Assembly: GCA_003991915.1 (NCBI GenBank)
Contig: RQTK01000161.1
Span: forward strand, 150,870 to 214,869
Direction: 5' to 3'
DNA: 64,000 bases
Source: Elysia chlorotica
Lineage: Eukaryota > Mollusca > Gastropoda > Plakobranchidae
Shown: in pieces, positions 45,709-54,840 of the stretch
Layout: each line of letters starts with the position of its first letter
Position numbering within the stretch: position 1 is the stretch's first letter
The notes under the pieces: generated by a model
What the model was told of the DNA's origin: nothing
The model's input: only the letters and a program-made list of their open reading frames with translations
The model's database searches: none
Position numbers and translations under genes: made by a program

Positions 45709-46243
45709 TAAGACAACCTAACAGCGATCGACGGAATCTAAAACAAGCCACTGACAGAGAATGCCGTATACTCTTTATCTTACTGAACTAAAGAGTTATC
45801 GTGTGACATTCTGATGATCGAAACATCATAGAACCTGCTACTGATGCAAACCTCTCAATAGCGAACTATAGGCGCACCTGAGCATGATCCACACATCAGT
45901 CAACGACACCTGCTGTTACACGACTCCGGTGCATCTAACCTGGATAATATCTATCTCTAAAGATCTACTCCCCCCCCCTTCTTTTCTTCCCCTACACACA
46001 GACACTCATTATTTTTCCTCCTCGCGATCAGTAGTGCAACACCCTATTAGATGTAGGGATGTCATGTGATGTAGCGGAAAGGTCATACTCTGTACAATGT
46101 TGCCCATCTTGCTCCTACCAACCACCAACACATGTTCAGGCACTCGGCCGCAAATGTAGACAGCTGGTCGTGCACAGGAAAAAAAAAGTTGCTTTTATTT
46201 TCACTCCTGGTTACACTTTACAGCCCGACAGGTTGATTTGAGA

Positions 46244-46362
46244 TGAGTTGAGTTGTTTTTTTTTGCATAGCGTTAAACGTCAGCACTATATAGGCTATAT
46301 TATGAACGGATCCCAAGAGTAAAGTCTGGCAATTTTGCGTGCTCCCACACCGAAACAGTGCA
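46244..46362 (-). mobile_element. SINE 3' half
   Basis: Minus-oriented; TTAAACGTCAGCACTATATA, GGATCCCAAGAGTAAAGTCT, CACCGAAACAGTGC. Confidence 0.7.
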
Positions 46363-47196
46363 GTGCAGTGCAAGGTTTTTCCTTGTCACATTTTACCGAC
46401 ACCGACACCCACGCCGATCAAAACGCCGCAGTCAGACCTATTGCACTTCTACATTTCTCGAAGTGGATTACGGCGACAGCGTCATATGTACGTGCTAGTT
46501 GTTCTCGCCCAACCACCTAGGTAGAAGGTATCCACCTAGGTCAAACTGGACCAACCAATAACAGGATGCAGATTCACTTATAAGAGAATAACGAGTTTCT
46601 ATCATAATAGAGATAAAGAAATAGCACATTGTTATTCTAGAACTATATCAAAGATTATCTTTTATTATTATTATCTTTTTCTTCTTCCCCTGGGATGTAA
46701 TTATGGTGTACGATGTAGAAGAAAGGTGTTGAGCTCATAATGAGAAGCATAAGTTCAATTTACCACAATGTGGCTTCTAGACGTTCTACCTAGCACACCG
46801 GTTTATCAGGGTGCACATGTGTCATGTCATAAATTCGTCAATCACTTTGATCAAAGAGTATCCCTTTATCAGTTTGTTTTCCTCCCTTCACTTAGATGTA
46901 ATTACAATTATATAACACGTAATTGTGTGGTGTTTATTAGGTGTAGACAGCAGATGCTGAGCGCAGAATTGGCATAATTGATCACAGGTGTACGCACGGT
47001 TCGACTAAGTTGTGTGCACTATAATACATTCGCACAGGGATTATCGGGTAGGTTTAAAGTGTGGTTGTGGTTGTTTTTAAGACCATTTTCACAAATAAAG
47101 TTCCCAGAGACTCAACAAGAAACAATGATTACTAAGTAAGATGCCAGGGAGAGAGAAAAAGATTAATAGAGATGGAGCTAGACGAGGGAGGGAGGA
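46363..47196. other. Intron, unassigned
   Basis: No gene or family recognised; AT-rich with a TTATTA run near 46660. Confidence 0.5.
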
Positions 47197-47200
47197 AGGA

Positions 47201-47246
<46 letters not shown>

Positions 47247-47264
47247 GGAGAGAGAGAGAGAGAT

Positions 47265-47340
<76 letters not shown>

Positions 47341-47366
47341 AGAAAGAGATGTACAGACAGACAGAT

Positions 47367-47403
<37 letters not shown>

Positions 47404-47440
47404 AACAGACAGACAGAGACACAGAGAGAGAGAGAGAAAT
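47197..47440. repeat. GA microsatellite at the edge of the exon duplication
   Basis: GA run with GACAGACA interruptions, directly left of the duplicated PDZ-exon unit (starts 47441). Confidence 0.95.
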
Positions 47441-47911
47441 TGGAGTAATTCTCAAGGCACTTATGGATTTAACTGACAAACCACAATGTTTGAAATACAA
47501 GGACATCACATAACTATAAACATAAATTCAGATGCAGACCATTGGCATGAAAAAGTAAATAACCCAATGACATCAAGTGATACCCAGAGAAGGAAAGAGA
47601 GAGACAAAGACAAACAGAGGTAGATAGAAAGAGACAGACAGAGAGACAGAGATCGACTAAAGGCTGACAGAGAGACAGGCAAACAGAGATAAACAGAGAC
47701 AAACAGACAAACAGAGGGACAGAGATTGACAGAAAATGACAAAGAGACAGAGATAGACAAACAGAGGCAGACAGAGATAAGTAGAGACTGACAGAGAGAC
47801 AGACAGAGACAGATAAAGAGTTCAGACACAGAGAGGAGAGCCCAGTCAGAAGAAAAGCACTGATCCCCTTATTTTTTTAACAGTGCAGCGTTAACAGTTA
47901 ACGAGACTTAC

Positions 47912-48127
47912 CCCTTTCCTGTAGCGTAGACTTCCTATCCGCTTGAGCGTACCAGTCTTAGCAGCGTCCTCCTGGATATCCGTGGACGATCCGTCTTTGT
48001 TTGGCCGGACACTCAATTCAATGAGCTCTGCAATGGGCTGCACTTTCAGAGTCATCGTATCCGCAGACTTCTTAATAAGCTCCACAATTTCCTCCCGCGA
48101 CAGATCCTCAATGTTGGCACCGTTAAC
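47912..48127 (-). CDS. MYO18: MYO18 PDZ second-half exon, duplicate copy
   Basis: A 216-base exon, phase 0 at both ends, near-identical to the exon at 49232-49447. Acceptor CTATAG, donor GGG|GTAAGT. It encodes VNGANIEDLSREEIVELIKK, then SADTMTLKVQPIAELIELS, then a linker with DIQEDAAKTGTLKRIGSLRY. About eight bases differ from the other copy but only one residue (Glu for Ala in DIQEDAA). Because the first PDZ exon ends in phase 0, it could splice to either copy, making the two mutually exclusive alternatives, or the exon could be skipped. The near absence of replacement changes argues that it is still constrained. Confidence 0.72.
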
Positions 48128-48525
48128 CTATAGTGGAGATTACACATGAAATTGAATGGTAGATAGGTTGAACAGTTTTTCAAACAGAGCCATCGCTGGT
48201 AAAGTTATAAACTGATTGGACATCTTTTCTTGAGATTATCAAAAATATAGGGATCTTTTAACAGCTTATCATAATAAAATTCAAATGGACTGAGAAAGTA
48301 CAGATTGTACTTTTCCATAATGTTATTGACTAATTCTACTGCTTTGCAGAAGGCACAGTTGGCGCCAACTGGGTTACTATTATTGAATCCCATTATATAT
48401 AGGCTTTTCACAGACCTTTCTACTAAACTCTGTACCCACTATATCTACGGAAATTTACGGAAAATTGGCATCTCTGATAATACATACAATAACTATATAC
48501 ATATTATCAATCATTATGTACTGAC

Positions 48526-48700
48526 CTCTACAAGTCGATCTCCGGGTAGTAACCCAGTCTGTGTACTGGTGGGTCCACTCCCTGGCTCGGCGAAAGTGAC
48601 CATGCGTGGCTGGCCGCCTCCCACGGCGGGGATCAAACCTTTGCGCAGGCTGAACCCGAAGCCCCCTGTTTGATTCCGCTGGACCACAATCTCTCTCACT
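48526..48700 (-). CDS. MYO18: Duplicate of the PDZ first-half exon segment (use uncertain)
   Basis: A copy of the last 175 bases of the first PDZ exon (49836-50010), with a single synonymous difference, and the same donor GAG|GTCAGT. It keeps VREIVVQRNQTGGFGFSLRK and LLPGDRLVE. The copy breaks off at 48709, where exon sequence is replaced by a T-rich stretch and a CT tract that look like a polypyrimidine tract. The first AG available (CGCCCAG, end at 48700) leaves the exon in phase 2, but the upstream exon ends in phase 0, and that junction would read into a stop at the next exon. An AG after GTGAGAGAG would restore phase 0. So it is either an exon using a weak acceptor (giving a second PDZ domain) or a silent copy. 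Confidence 0.45.
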
Positions 48701-48722
48701 CTGGGCGGCAATGAGAAAAAAT

Positions 48723-48725
<3 letters not shown>

Positions 48726-48784
<59 letters not shown>
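48726..48784. repeat. GA microsatellite between the duplicated units
   Basis: Pure GA run. On the gene strand it is a CT polypyrimidine tract just upstream of the duplicate exon segment at 48700. Confidence 0.96.
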
Positions 48785-48786
<2 letters not shown>

Positions 48787-50019
48787 AGTAATTCCTAAGG
48801 CACTTATGGATTTACTGACAAACCACAATGTTTGAAATACAAGGACATCACATAACTATAAACATAGATTCAGATGCAGACCATTGGCATGGAAAAGTAA
48901 ATAACCCAATGACATCAAGTGACACCCAGAGAAGGAAAGAGAGAGACAAAGACAAACAGACAACCAGAGGTAGGCAGAAAGAGACAAACAAAGAATGACA
49001 GATACAGAAATAAACAGAGACAGGCAGAGATAAACAAAGACTGACAGAGAGACAAAGACAGACAAACAGAGGTAGACAGACAGTGAATGACAGTGAGACA
49101 GAGATAAACAGAGACAGACAGAGACAAATAAAGGGCTCAGAAGCAGCGAGATAGATCAAGCAGAAGAAAAGCACTGATCCCTTCATTTTTTTAGCAGTGC
49201 AGCGTTAACACTAACAGTTAACGAGACTTACCCCCTTCCTGTAGCGCAGGCTTCCTATCCGCTTGAGCGTACCAGTCTTTGCAGCGTCCGCCTGGATATC
49301 CGTGGACGATCCATCTTTGTTTGGCCGGACACTCAATTCAATGAGCTCGGCAATGGGCTGCACTTTCAGAGTCATCGTATCCGCAGACTTCTTTATAAGC
49401 TCCACAATTTCCTCCCGCGACAGATCCTCAATGTTGGCACCGTTAACCTGAAGTGGAGATCACACATAAAATTGAATGGTAGATAGGTTGAACAGTTTTT
49501 CAGACAGATCCTTCGCTGATAAAGTTATAAACTGATTGAACATCTTTTCTTGAGATTATAAAAAATATAGGGATCTTTTAACAGCTTATAACATGTTGAA
49601 ATTCAAATAGACTGAGAAAGTACAGATTGTACTTTTCCATAAATGTTATTGACTAATTCTACTGCTTTGCAGAAGGCACAGTGGCGCCAACTGGGTTACT
49701 ATTATTGAATCCCATTATATATAGGCTTTTCACAGACCTTTCTACTAAACTCTGTACCCACTATATCTACGGAAAATCGGAATCCCTGATAATATAATAC
49801 ATACATTAAATTATTATCAATCATTATGCACTGACCTCTACAAGTCGATCTCCTGGTAGTAACCCAGTCTGTGTACTGGTGGGTCCACTCCCTGGCTCGG
49901 CGAAAGTGACCATGCGTGGCTGGCCGCCTCCCACGGCGGGGATCAAACCTTTGCGCAGGCTGAACCCGAAGCCCCCTGTTTGATTCCGCTGGACCACAAT
50001 CTCTCTCACTCTGGGCGGC
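48785..50019. repeat. MYO18: Tandem duplication unit 1 (original PDZ exons)
   Basis: Starts CAGTAATTCCTAAGGCACTT. It ends inside the first coding exon at GGGCGGC (50019), which places the right breakpoint within coding sequence. Confidence 0.93.
49232..49447 (-). CDS. MYO18: MYO18 PDZ second-half exon
   Basis: 72 codons, phase 0 at both ends; acceptor CTTCAG, donor GGG|GTAAGT. Encodes VNGANIEDLSREEIVELIKK, then SADTMTLKVQPIAELIELS, then VRPNKDGSSTDIQADAAK and TGTLKRIGSLRYRKG. MYO18A has [39 protein letters not shown], so this completes the PDZ fold: helix B (SREEIVELIKK) and the last strand. About 40 linker residues follow before the motor. It would splice next to the exon at 5940, more than 43 kb away, unless unseen exons lie between; I found none. 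One of two tandem copies. Confidence 0.85.
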
Positions 50020-50762
50020 TTTACCGGGACGATCGGTGGAAGCTTCAGTTTGGCGGTGTACGGTGGATCAGGCTTGGTCTCACTCTGCTCCGTCTCCGAG
50101 GGGCTGTCTGGGATCGCAGGCCCGGATGGTGTTGGTCTGGAGGTGGCTGCTGGGATAGCACCAGGGCGCGGGGTGGCAGAAGTGGGAGGGCACGCCTGTT
50201 GAGTAGTCGTCGACGATCTTGTGCTAGAGCTGTTTATACTAACCGCAGAAGCACTTCCAGCCATATGGGAAGGAACACGTTCCACAAACATATCCTCGTT
50301 ACGTCGCGTGTTCTCCTGAAGCAGCTTTGTGTCGTCGAGATCAACATACTTTTGAAATCCTGAAGCCTCCTCGTTGCTGGCCTTGCCTTTGAGAATACTT
50401 TTCTTCGGCTTGGGTAGCACTGCTGGTGGAGTTTGTTCCCTGCGCGCATCAGTTGTCGCGGAGACCTGGTGCCTGGGCAGAGGCTGAGGTTTGGTCAGCG
50501 GTTTCACTTCCTTCACTGGACTCCCCTGGGGCGATCCTGAAGCGCTTCGGTCTTCATCCGGGCTCCGCTGAGAATTGCGTTTCTTATCTCGATCGCTGAA
50601 CTTTCTGAAGACGCCTTTCTTCATTTCCTCCAGACGGGACATCTCTTCCGCGGTCATGGGCTGCCTCTCCTTTTTGTCCTTTTTCTCATCTTTATCCTTT
50701 TTCTTTTTATCATTCTTTTTATCTTTGTCCTTTTCTTTATCCTTTTTCATAAAACTAAACAT
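49836..50762 (-). CDS. MYO18: MYO18 first coding exon of the long isoform: KE-rich region and PDZ first half
   Basis: 309 codons from ATG at 50762 to a phase-0 donor GAG|GTCAGT. It begins MFSFMKKDKEKDKDKKNDKK; vertebrate MYO18A begins [20 protein letters not shown], which fixes the start. Order: Lys/Asp/Glu-rich stretch (residues about 6-35, an ATP-independent actin-binding region in the family), MTAEEMSRLEEMKKGVFRKF (compare MSAAELRSLEEMSMRRGFF), a disordered Ser/Pro/Thr linker, LKLPPIVPVKPPRVREIVV, then the PDZ start QRNQTGGFGFSLRKG with the carboxylate-binding loop GFGF at about 264-267, and FAEPGSGPTS..LLPGDRLVE. MYO18A has PTGDFGFSLRR and HFAEPGAGTKD..LVPGDRLVE. The last 175 bases plus the intron and next exon are duplicated downstream. 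Confidence 0.93.
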
Positions 50763-51560
50763 GTCTGTGCTATATATTTGAACTTAATCAAAGCTCATTT
50801 GTGACCGTAAAACTCAGAAAACAACAACGCAATTCACTTCTTCTCCTTCAGGTGAAACTAACCTACTTGAGTCTGAAAAATAGAAAGCAAATAATTATTT
50901 TCCTGTAATAATTTTAAAAGTGAACCAGTTTTAAATTATCTATGCGCTATATAGATGGTTAATTTTGATTATACTAGAAAAATCATGTAATTCAACTGCG
51001 GTTCAAATTTCAAAACAACTATTTTCATCAACAATGAATGAAGTATGAACTGATTGAAATAATGCAAGGCAACCTAACCCAATTGGCTAAGACAATTAGT
51101 TGTATCTAAGTTAATTAATGTCCTCCTATAGATATTTCTTCTGAATAGAACGCAATTTAATATTTGGTGATATCTTCATTGTTAATTGTTGTACATAGCA
51201 ATTTAAAGACTGCTGTAAGGAAAAAAAATTATATATTTTTTTTAAATTATGTTTTAAATTAAAGCTTGGTATGATGTCAGAGATACATGTACACCTAGAG
51301 AGAGTTTGTGTGTGTTTCAGTGAGAAATTATTGTGTTCTTCAAAAACATATCAAACGTTGAAAAGATGCATCAGAGCAAATAGAATCAAAGTTCACTTAT
51401 AATTTGTGTAAGTTTTTTGTAAGCAAAACAAACAAAAAAAACACACAAACACTTTGTAAACTGTGCAGTGAGACACTATGGGACACACTAGGAAATAATT
51501 AATAAAAAAGGTAATATTAAATCACAATAAAGGCAAACGAAAACGATTCAGAGGGAGCAA
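50763..51560. promoter_or_regulatory. Candidate 5' UTR and upstream region of the MYO18 long isoform
   Basis: On the minus strand a good acceptor-like TTTCTATTTTTCAG ends near 50873, about 110 bases before the ATG, so a non-coding exon may lie farther upstream. No TATA box or CpG-rich block seen. AT-rich overall. Confidence 0.3.
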
Positions 51561-51570
51561 GAGAGATAAG

Positions 51571-51591
51571 TAGATAGATAGAGAGAGAGAC

Positions 51592-51622
<31 letters not shown>

Positions 51623-51623
51623 C

Positions 51624-51708
<85 letters not shown>
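51571..51708. repeat. GA microsatellite
   Basis: GACAGA units grading into a pure GA run of about 78 bases. Confidence 0.96.
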
Positions 51709-51710
<2 letters not shown>

Positions 51711-51879
51711 CACCATACAAAGAAACAAGCAAAAAAGTAAGAAGACAATTAGACACCTCTGTATTGATTTAACCAATCAATCTAGAATCTATTTAATTAC
51801 AGCATGTTCAAATTATTAGTGGGTTGAGTACACTCATAGAGTTTTAGATTATACAGCCTACTTAGCAAATTCTAGACTT

Positions 51880-53400
51880 CTTCTTCTAGATCTCTACAAG
51901 ATCTAGCTTAGATCTACATCTAACTACCTATCTACACCTAATTTTTGATTTAATCTTGAATAAGATTTAGTAAGTGTTTCCTTTCAAATTTCTAGCCATG
52001 TCCTAAATTTCAATCTAGTCAGTGGTCAAGACCTTTAGAGTCAATATCTCTAGTCTATTTTATATTTTAAAATATATAGCCTATACAGCTATGATCTATA
52101 TAAAACTAATCAGCACTATAATTGATAAAGACTTCTGTATTATTTATTTATTCTGTCATTTAAACATTGTTCTTCAATATCAGGACCATTCTAAACAAGG
52201 AACAACACTGTCTTACCTTCTTATCTAGACCTAGATCTAGATCTAGTCTAGCAGTAGTATGACTCACATTAGTTTCACGAAAATCACAGCACAAAATAGA
52301 TTCCAAACATAGATATATATATACTCCTGATCTACATTACATAGACATGGTATGAAAACAACACAATGAAGATATAAATAAATTGCAAAATATCCAGAGA
52401 GCGACAGAGATCTATGCGTCCAATGGCCAGCCTACAAAGTGTACTGTGTAGTAATCTTGTTCAAGTTTATTGTGCAGGACAGTGGGTGGAGAAAAGTTCC
52501 TTGTATCTGGTATATCCTCCGTTGTGAGTGAAAATCTATTCAGGGGCGGTGGATTTAGTAAGTCTTGGGAGTGTCTTTCAACAGTTTCATCTTGAGTGTA
52601 GGCCTATAGGCTAGCTACCTTGGTATACAGGATTGGCTATATCTGCTTAAAGATCATTCAACATTTATTTCTTCTTTACTAGTACTACCGCTGCTATCGG
52701 CCCATTAACACTACACCCTGTAAAAACTGACTTGACTTAAAAATCTTGATTTCAATTTCTAAGTAGGGCCTTCATGTGTGTGACAAAAATCAGGCAGAAT
52801 ATATCAAGATCCTTTAGTTTTTACCATGGATGCATTACTTTGCCTTTCAAAAATGCAATATTATAGACCTAGATGCCCTAGGGCTAGAATCTAAAACAAA
52901 TTTTAAAACAAGAAAAAAAAGTAAGTCCTCTAAATCTATAGATTCTATTTTAAAACTTTGAAGGTATACAGCAATGGAAACTGAAAGGTAAAGTTGTTTA
53001 ATTGGGTTATGGCCTGACTTGGTAGAGTGGTCCTTGCTACTTAGTTACGTGTTAGCAGCTTTTTAAGCAGTTGATGGTTTGTATGTCTAGAAGCAGGGTT
53101 CGTCCTTTCCATCCAATTCAGATCTAGGCCTACTCTTATTCACTCTAATTCCTTAGCTCTATACCTAATCCTTTATAATCAATTATACTTCAGTACAATA
53201 ACAGTTAGATCTAGTCTTCAAATTTGGCAATGAAATGATGGAAAGTAAAATTATAGATTATAATTCGAAAAGATCTAGATCTAGATCTCTAGTCTGGACA
53301 AAAATGTATAGCCTACAGCCAGGCCTACTAGAAACTAGAATCTAGATCCTAGACTAGATCTAGATCTATCTATATAGATCTAAATCTTTTAACACTATTG
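51880..53400. repeat. AT-rich stretch with TAGATC/TCTAGA words
   Basis: TCTAGATCTAGATC-type words at 51885-51920, 52220-52250, 53270-53290 and 53340-53385. No gene recognised. Confidence 0.65.
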
Positions 53401-54417
53401 TACGTAATATGATGGTGGTAATAGAATCTTCTATGATTATTTAACAGTATTTTACTCGCTGTGTTGACGAATTGGCGAATAGCACTACAAGAATGGTATG
53501 AGGAGGTGAAGTGCCCAACGACGAGCAAGTGCACAGGGTGTTGTTTTTGTTGATCGTGAAGATTCCGGAAGTAAGTGATAAAAAAACACTCATTTTTATA
53601 TGCTTCTACCACCGTTTCGGAGGCTCTCAAAACCTAAATCTAGTTCTAACACTCTCCAAATTTTGTTTTCGTTTGTCAAAAGCATGAATTTCATTTAAAT
53701 TGGGATGTAGATGTACCTGAGAAACACCGTTTTGCTGTGTCGGTAAATGCCGTATACATACGGTGTAGAGCAGACCACAAGATGAACTTTCACTTTAGAA
53801 TAGTAGTAGATCCTGACATAGACGTCAACACACGGACCACAACTGCACACACAACACAAGAAGCAAGGGGTGTGACTCTGAAATTAATATGTCTAAACAG
53901 TGGACCCTGGACGTATTAGCGAGTTGTCGTCCTTTTCACTGCTTGTCTAGGCGAGGGTTTTGAAAATTAAAACTAACTGCATGCAATTAAAGGTACTTAT
54001 ACAAAAAACTAAAGGTTACACACACAAAAAAGAAGAAGAAAAAGAATTCTAAAATTGCCCCTTTTTTTTAACTAGGCGCGCTTCTTTTTTTCCCTCGAAT
54101 AGTTGTTTTTGTTATCTCTAAATTTTACATTCCTAAAAAATTAAGTAAAATAAGCTTCAATATTTATTTCTGAACAGAATTATAGTATTTCCTACAAATT
54201 ACAGCCTTTTCGTAACCTTTATTCCTCCATCAAAATTTTACATTTGGACAGTTGTGTCTTCTGGGTAGCTACATGGCGTTAAAAAACGAAACAACAAAAA
54301 ACAAATAAAACAAAAACAGCGAAGAAAGAAACACTGGCGAAAAGGCAAAATTACTTCGGCCATGGCGGGATAAATGAGCTCTACCGGCCATTAACATGCG
54401 CCGTTTGAAAATAAGGG
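53401..54417. other. Intergenic sequence between the divergent genes
   Basis: CCGGAAGTAAGTG at 53565 combines an ETS-like site with a donor-like GTAAGT on the plus strand, and a similar CGGAAGTAAGT is at 55671; either could mark a non-coding first exon of PPP4C, but this is weak. Nothing else seen. Confidence 0.3.
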
Positions 54418-54840
54418 GTGGCGATTAAAAGAATTGAAACAGCTGTTGGAATTAAGGGCATAACCTTGAAATGGTTTGTTTCATACCTAGATCTGATAAA
54501 TCAGAGAGTGAGCGCAGGGCGGTCTCTGTCTGAGGAAAGTTCTATGAAATTTAGTGCCCCTCCTCCTGTTTTCTCTATACTCTACAACCACTTTCTCTCG
54601 TTTTAAATAATCTTAATTTCAATTACCACCCTTAGGCTGATGACACTCAGCTCCATAAATCTGTTATAACAGAACGCCTTCCCTCCCTTCTGAATCTCTC
54701 CATATATTTGTATAACAGATATTTTAGCCTGGATGACATCTAACAAACTATAACTCATCAAAGACAACACATAGATCGTGTTCATAAGCACTACCAATAA
54801 ACTAAAGTCAGGTAATTTACAATTGTTCGGATACAGTCAC
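54418..54840 (+). mobile_element. LINE reverse-transcriptase fragment (Jockey/CR1/L2-type)
   Basis: Plus-strand translation in pieces: VGIKGITLKWFVSYLDLINQ then RVSAG, matching the GISGxxLxWFxSYLxxRxQxV part of non-LTR reverse transcriptases; after a frame change ADDTQLHKS, the catalytic (Y/A)ADDTQL box; then WMTSNKL and VFISTTNKLKS, matching WMxxNKLKLNxxKTEVIFI. Stops and frame changes break it, and the 5' end, endonuclease and tail are absent. An old, dead, 5'-truncated copy. Confidence 0.75.

Larger units (their letters stand above)
47441..48709. repeat. MYO18: Tandem duplication unit 2 (carries duplicate PDZ exons)
   Basis: Starts GGAGTAATTCTCAAGGCACT; matches 48784-50019 over its whole length with small indels. 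Contains GACAGA-rich sequence (47585-47825), the duplicate second PDZ exon, an intron, and the duplicate end of the first PDZ exon. Introns differ by roughly 5-7 percent by eye, exon segments by 0.6 and 3.7 percent. Confidence 0.93.
961..50762 (-). other. MYO18: Class XVIII unconventional myosin gene (5' two thirds of locus; 3' end beyond window)
   Basis: Gene-level entry. The exons listed below on the minus strand, joined in phase, give a protein that follows vertebrate MYO18A closely in order: Lys/Glu-rich N-terminus, PDZ domain, SH3-like subdomain, then the motor head with P-loop and switch I. The window covers about 726 residues of the longest form and stops inside the motor at a phase-1 donor, so the rest of the head, neck and coiled-coil tail lie to the left. 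In the family, Myo18A binds actin through both head and N-terminus, binds Golgi phosphoprotein GOLPH3, and co-assembles with non-muscle myosin II. Three separate upstream modules all end in phase 0 and can all splice to the exon at 5743-5940. Whether this is the MYO18A or the MYO18B orthologue cannot be settled here; invertebrates often have a single gene. Confidence 0.9.

Noticed and set aside
53370-53630. 86-codon minus-strand frame near a GGAAGTAAGT word
   Set aside because: No family match; the ETS-like and donor-like words are too short to define a promoter or exon.
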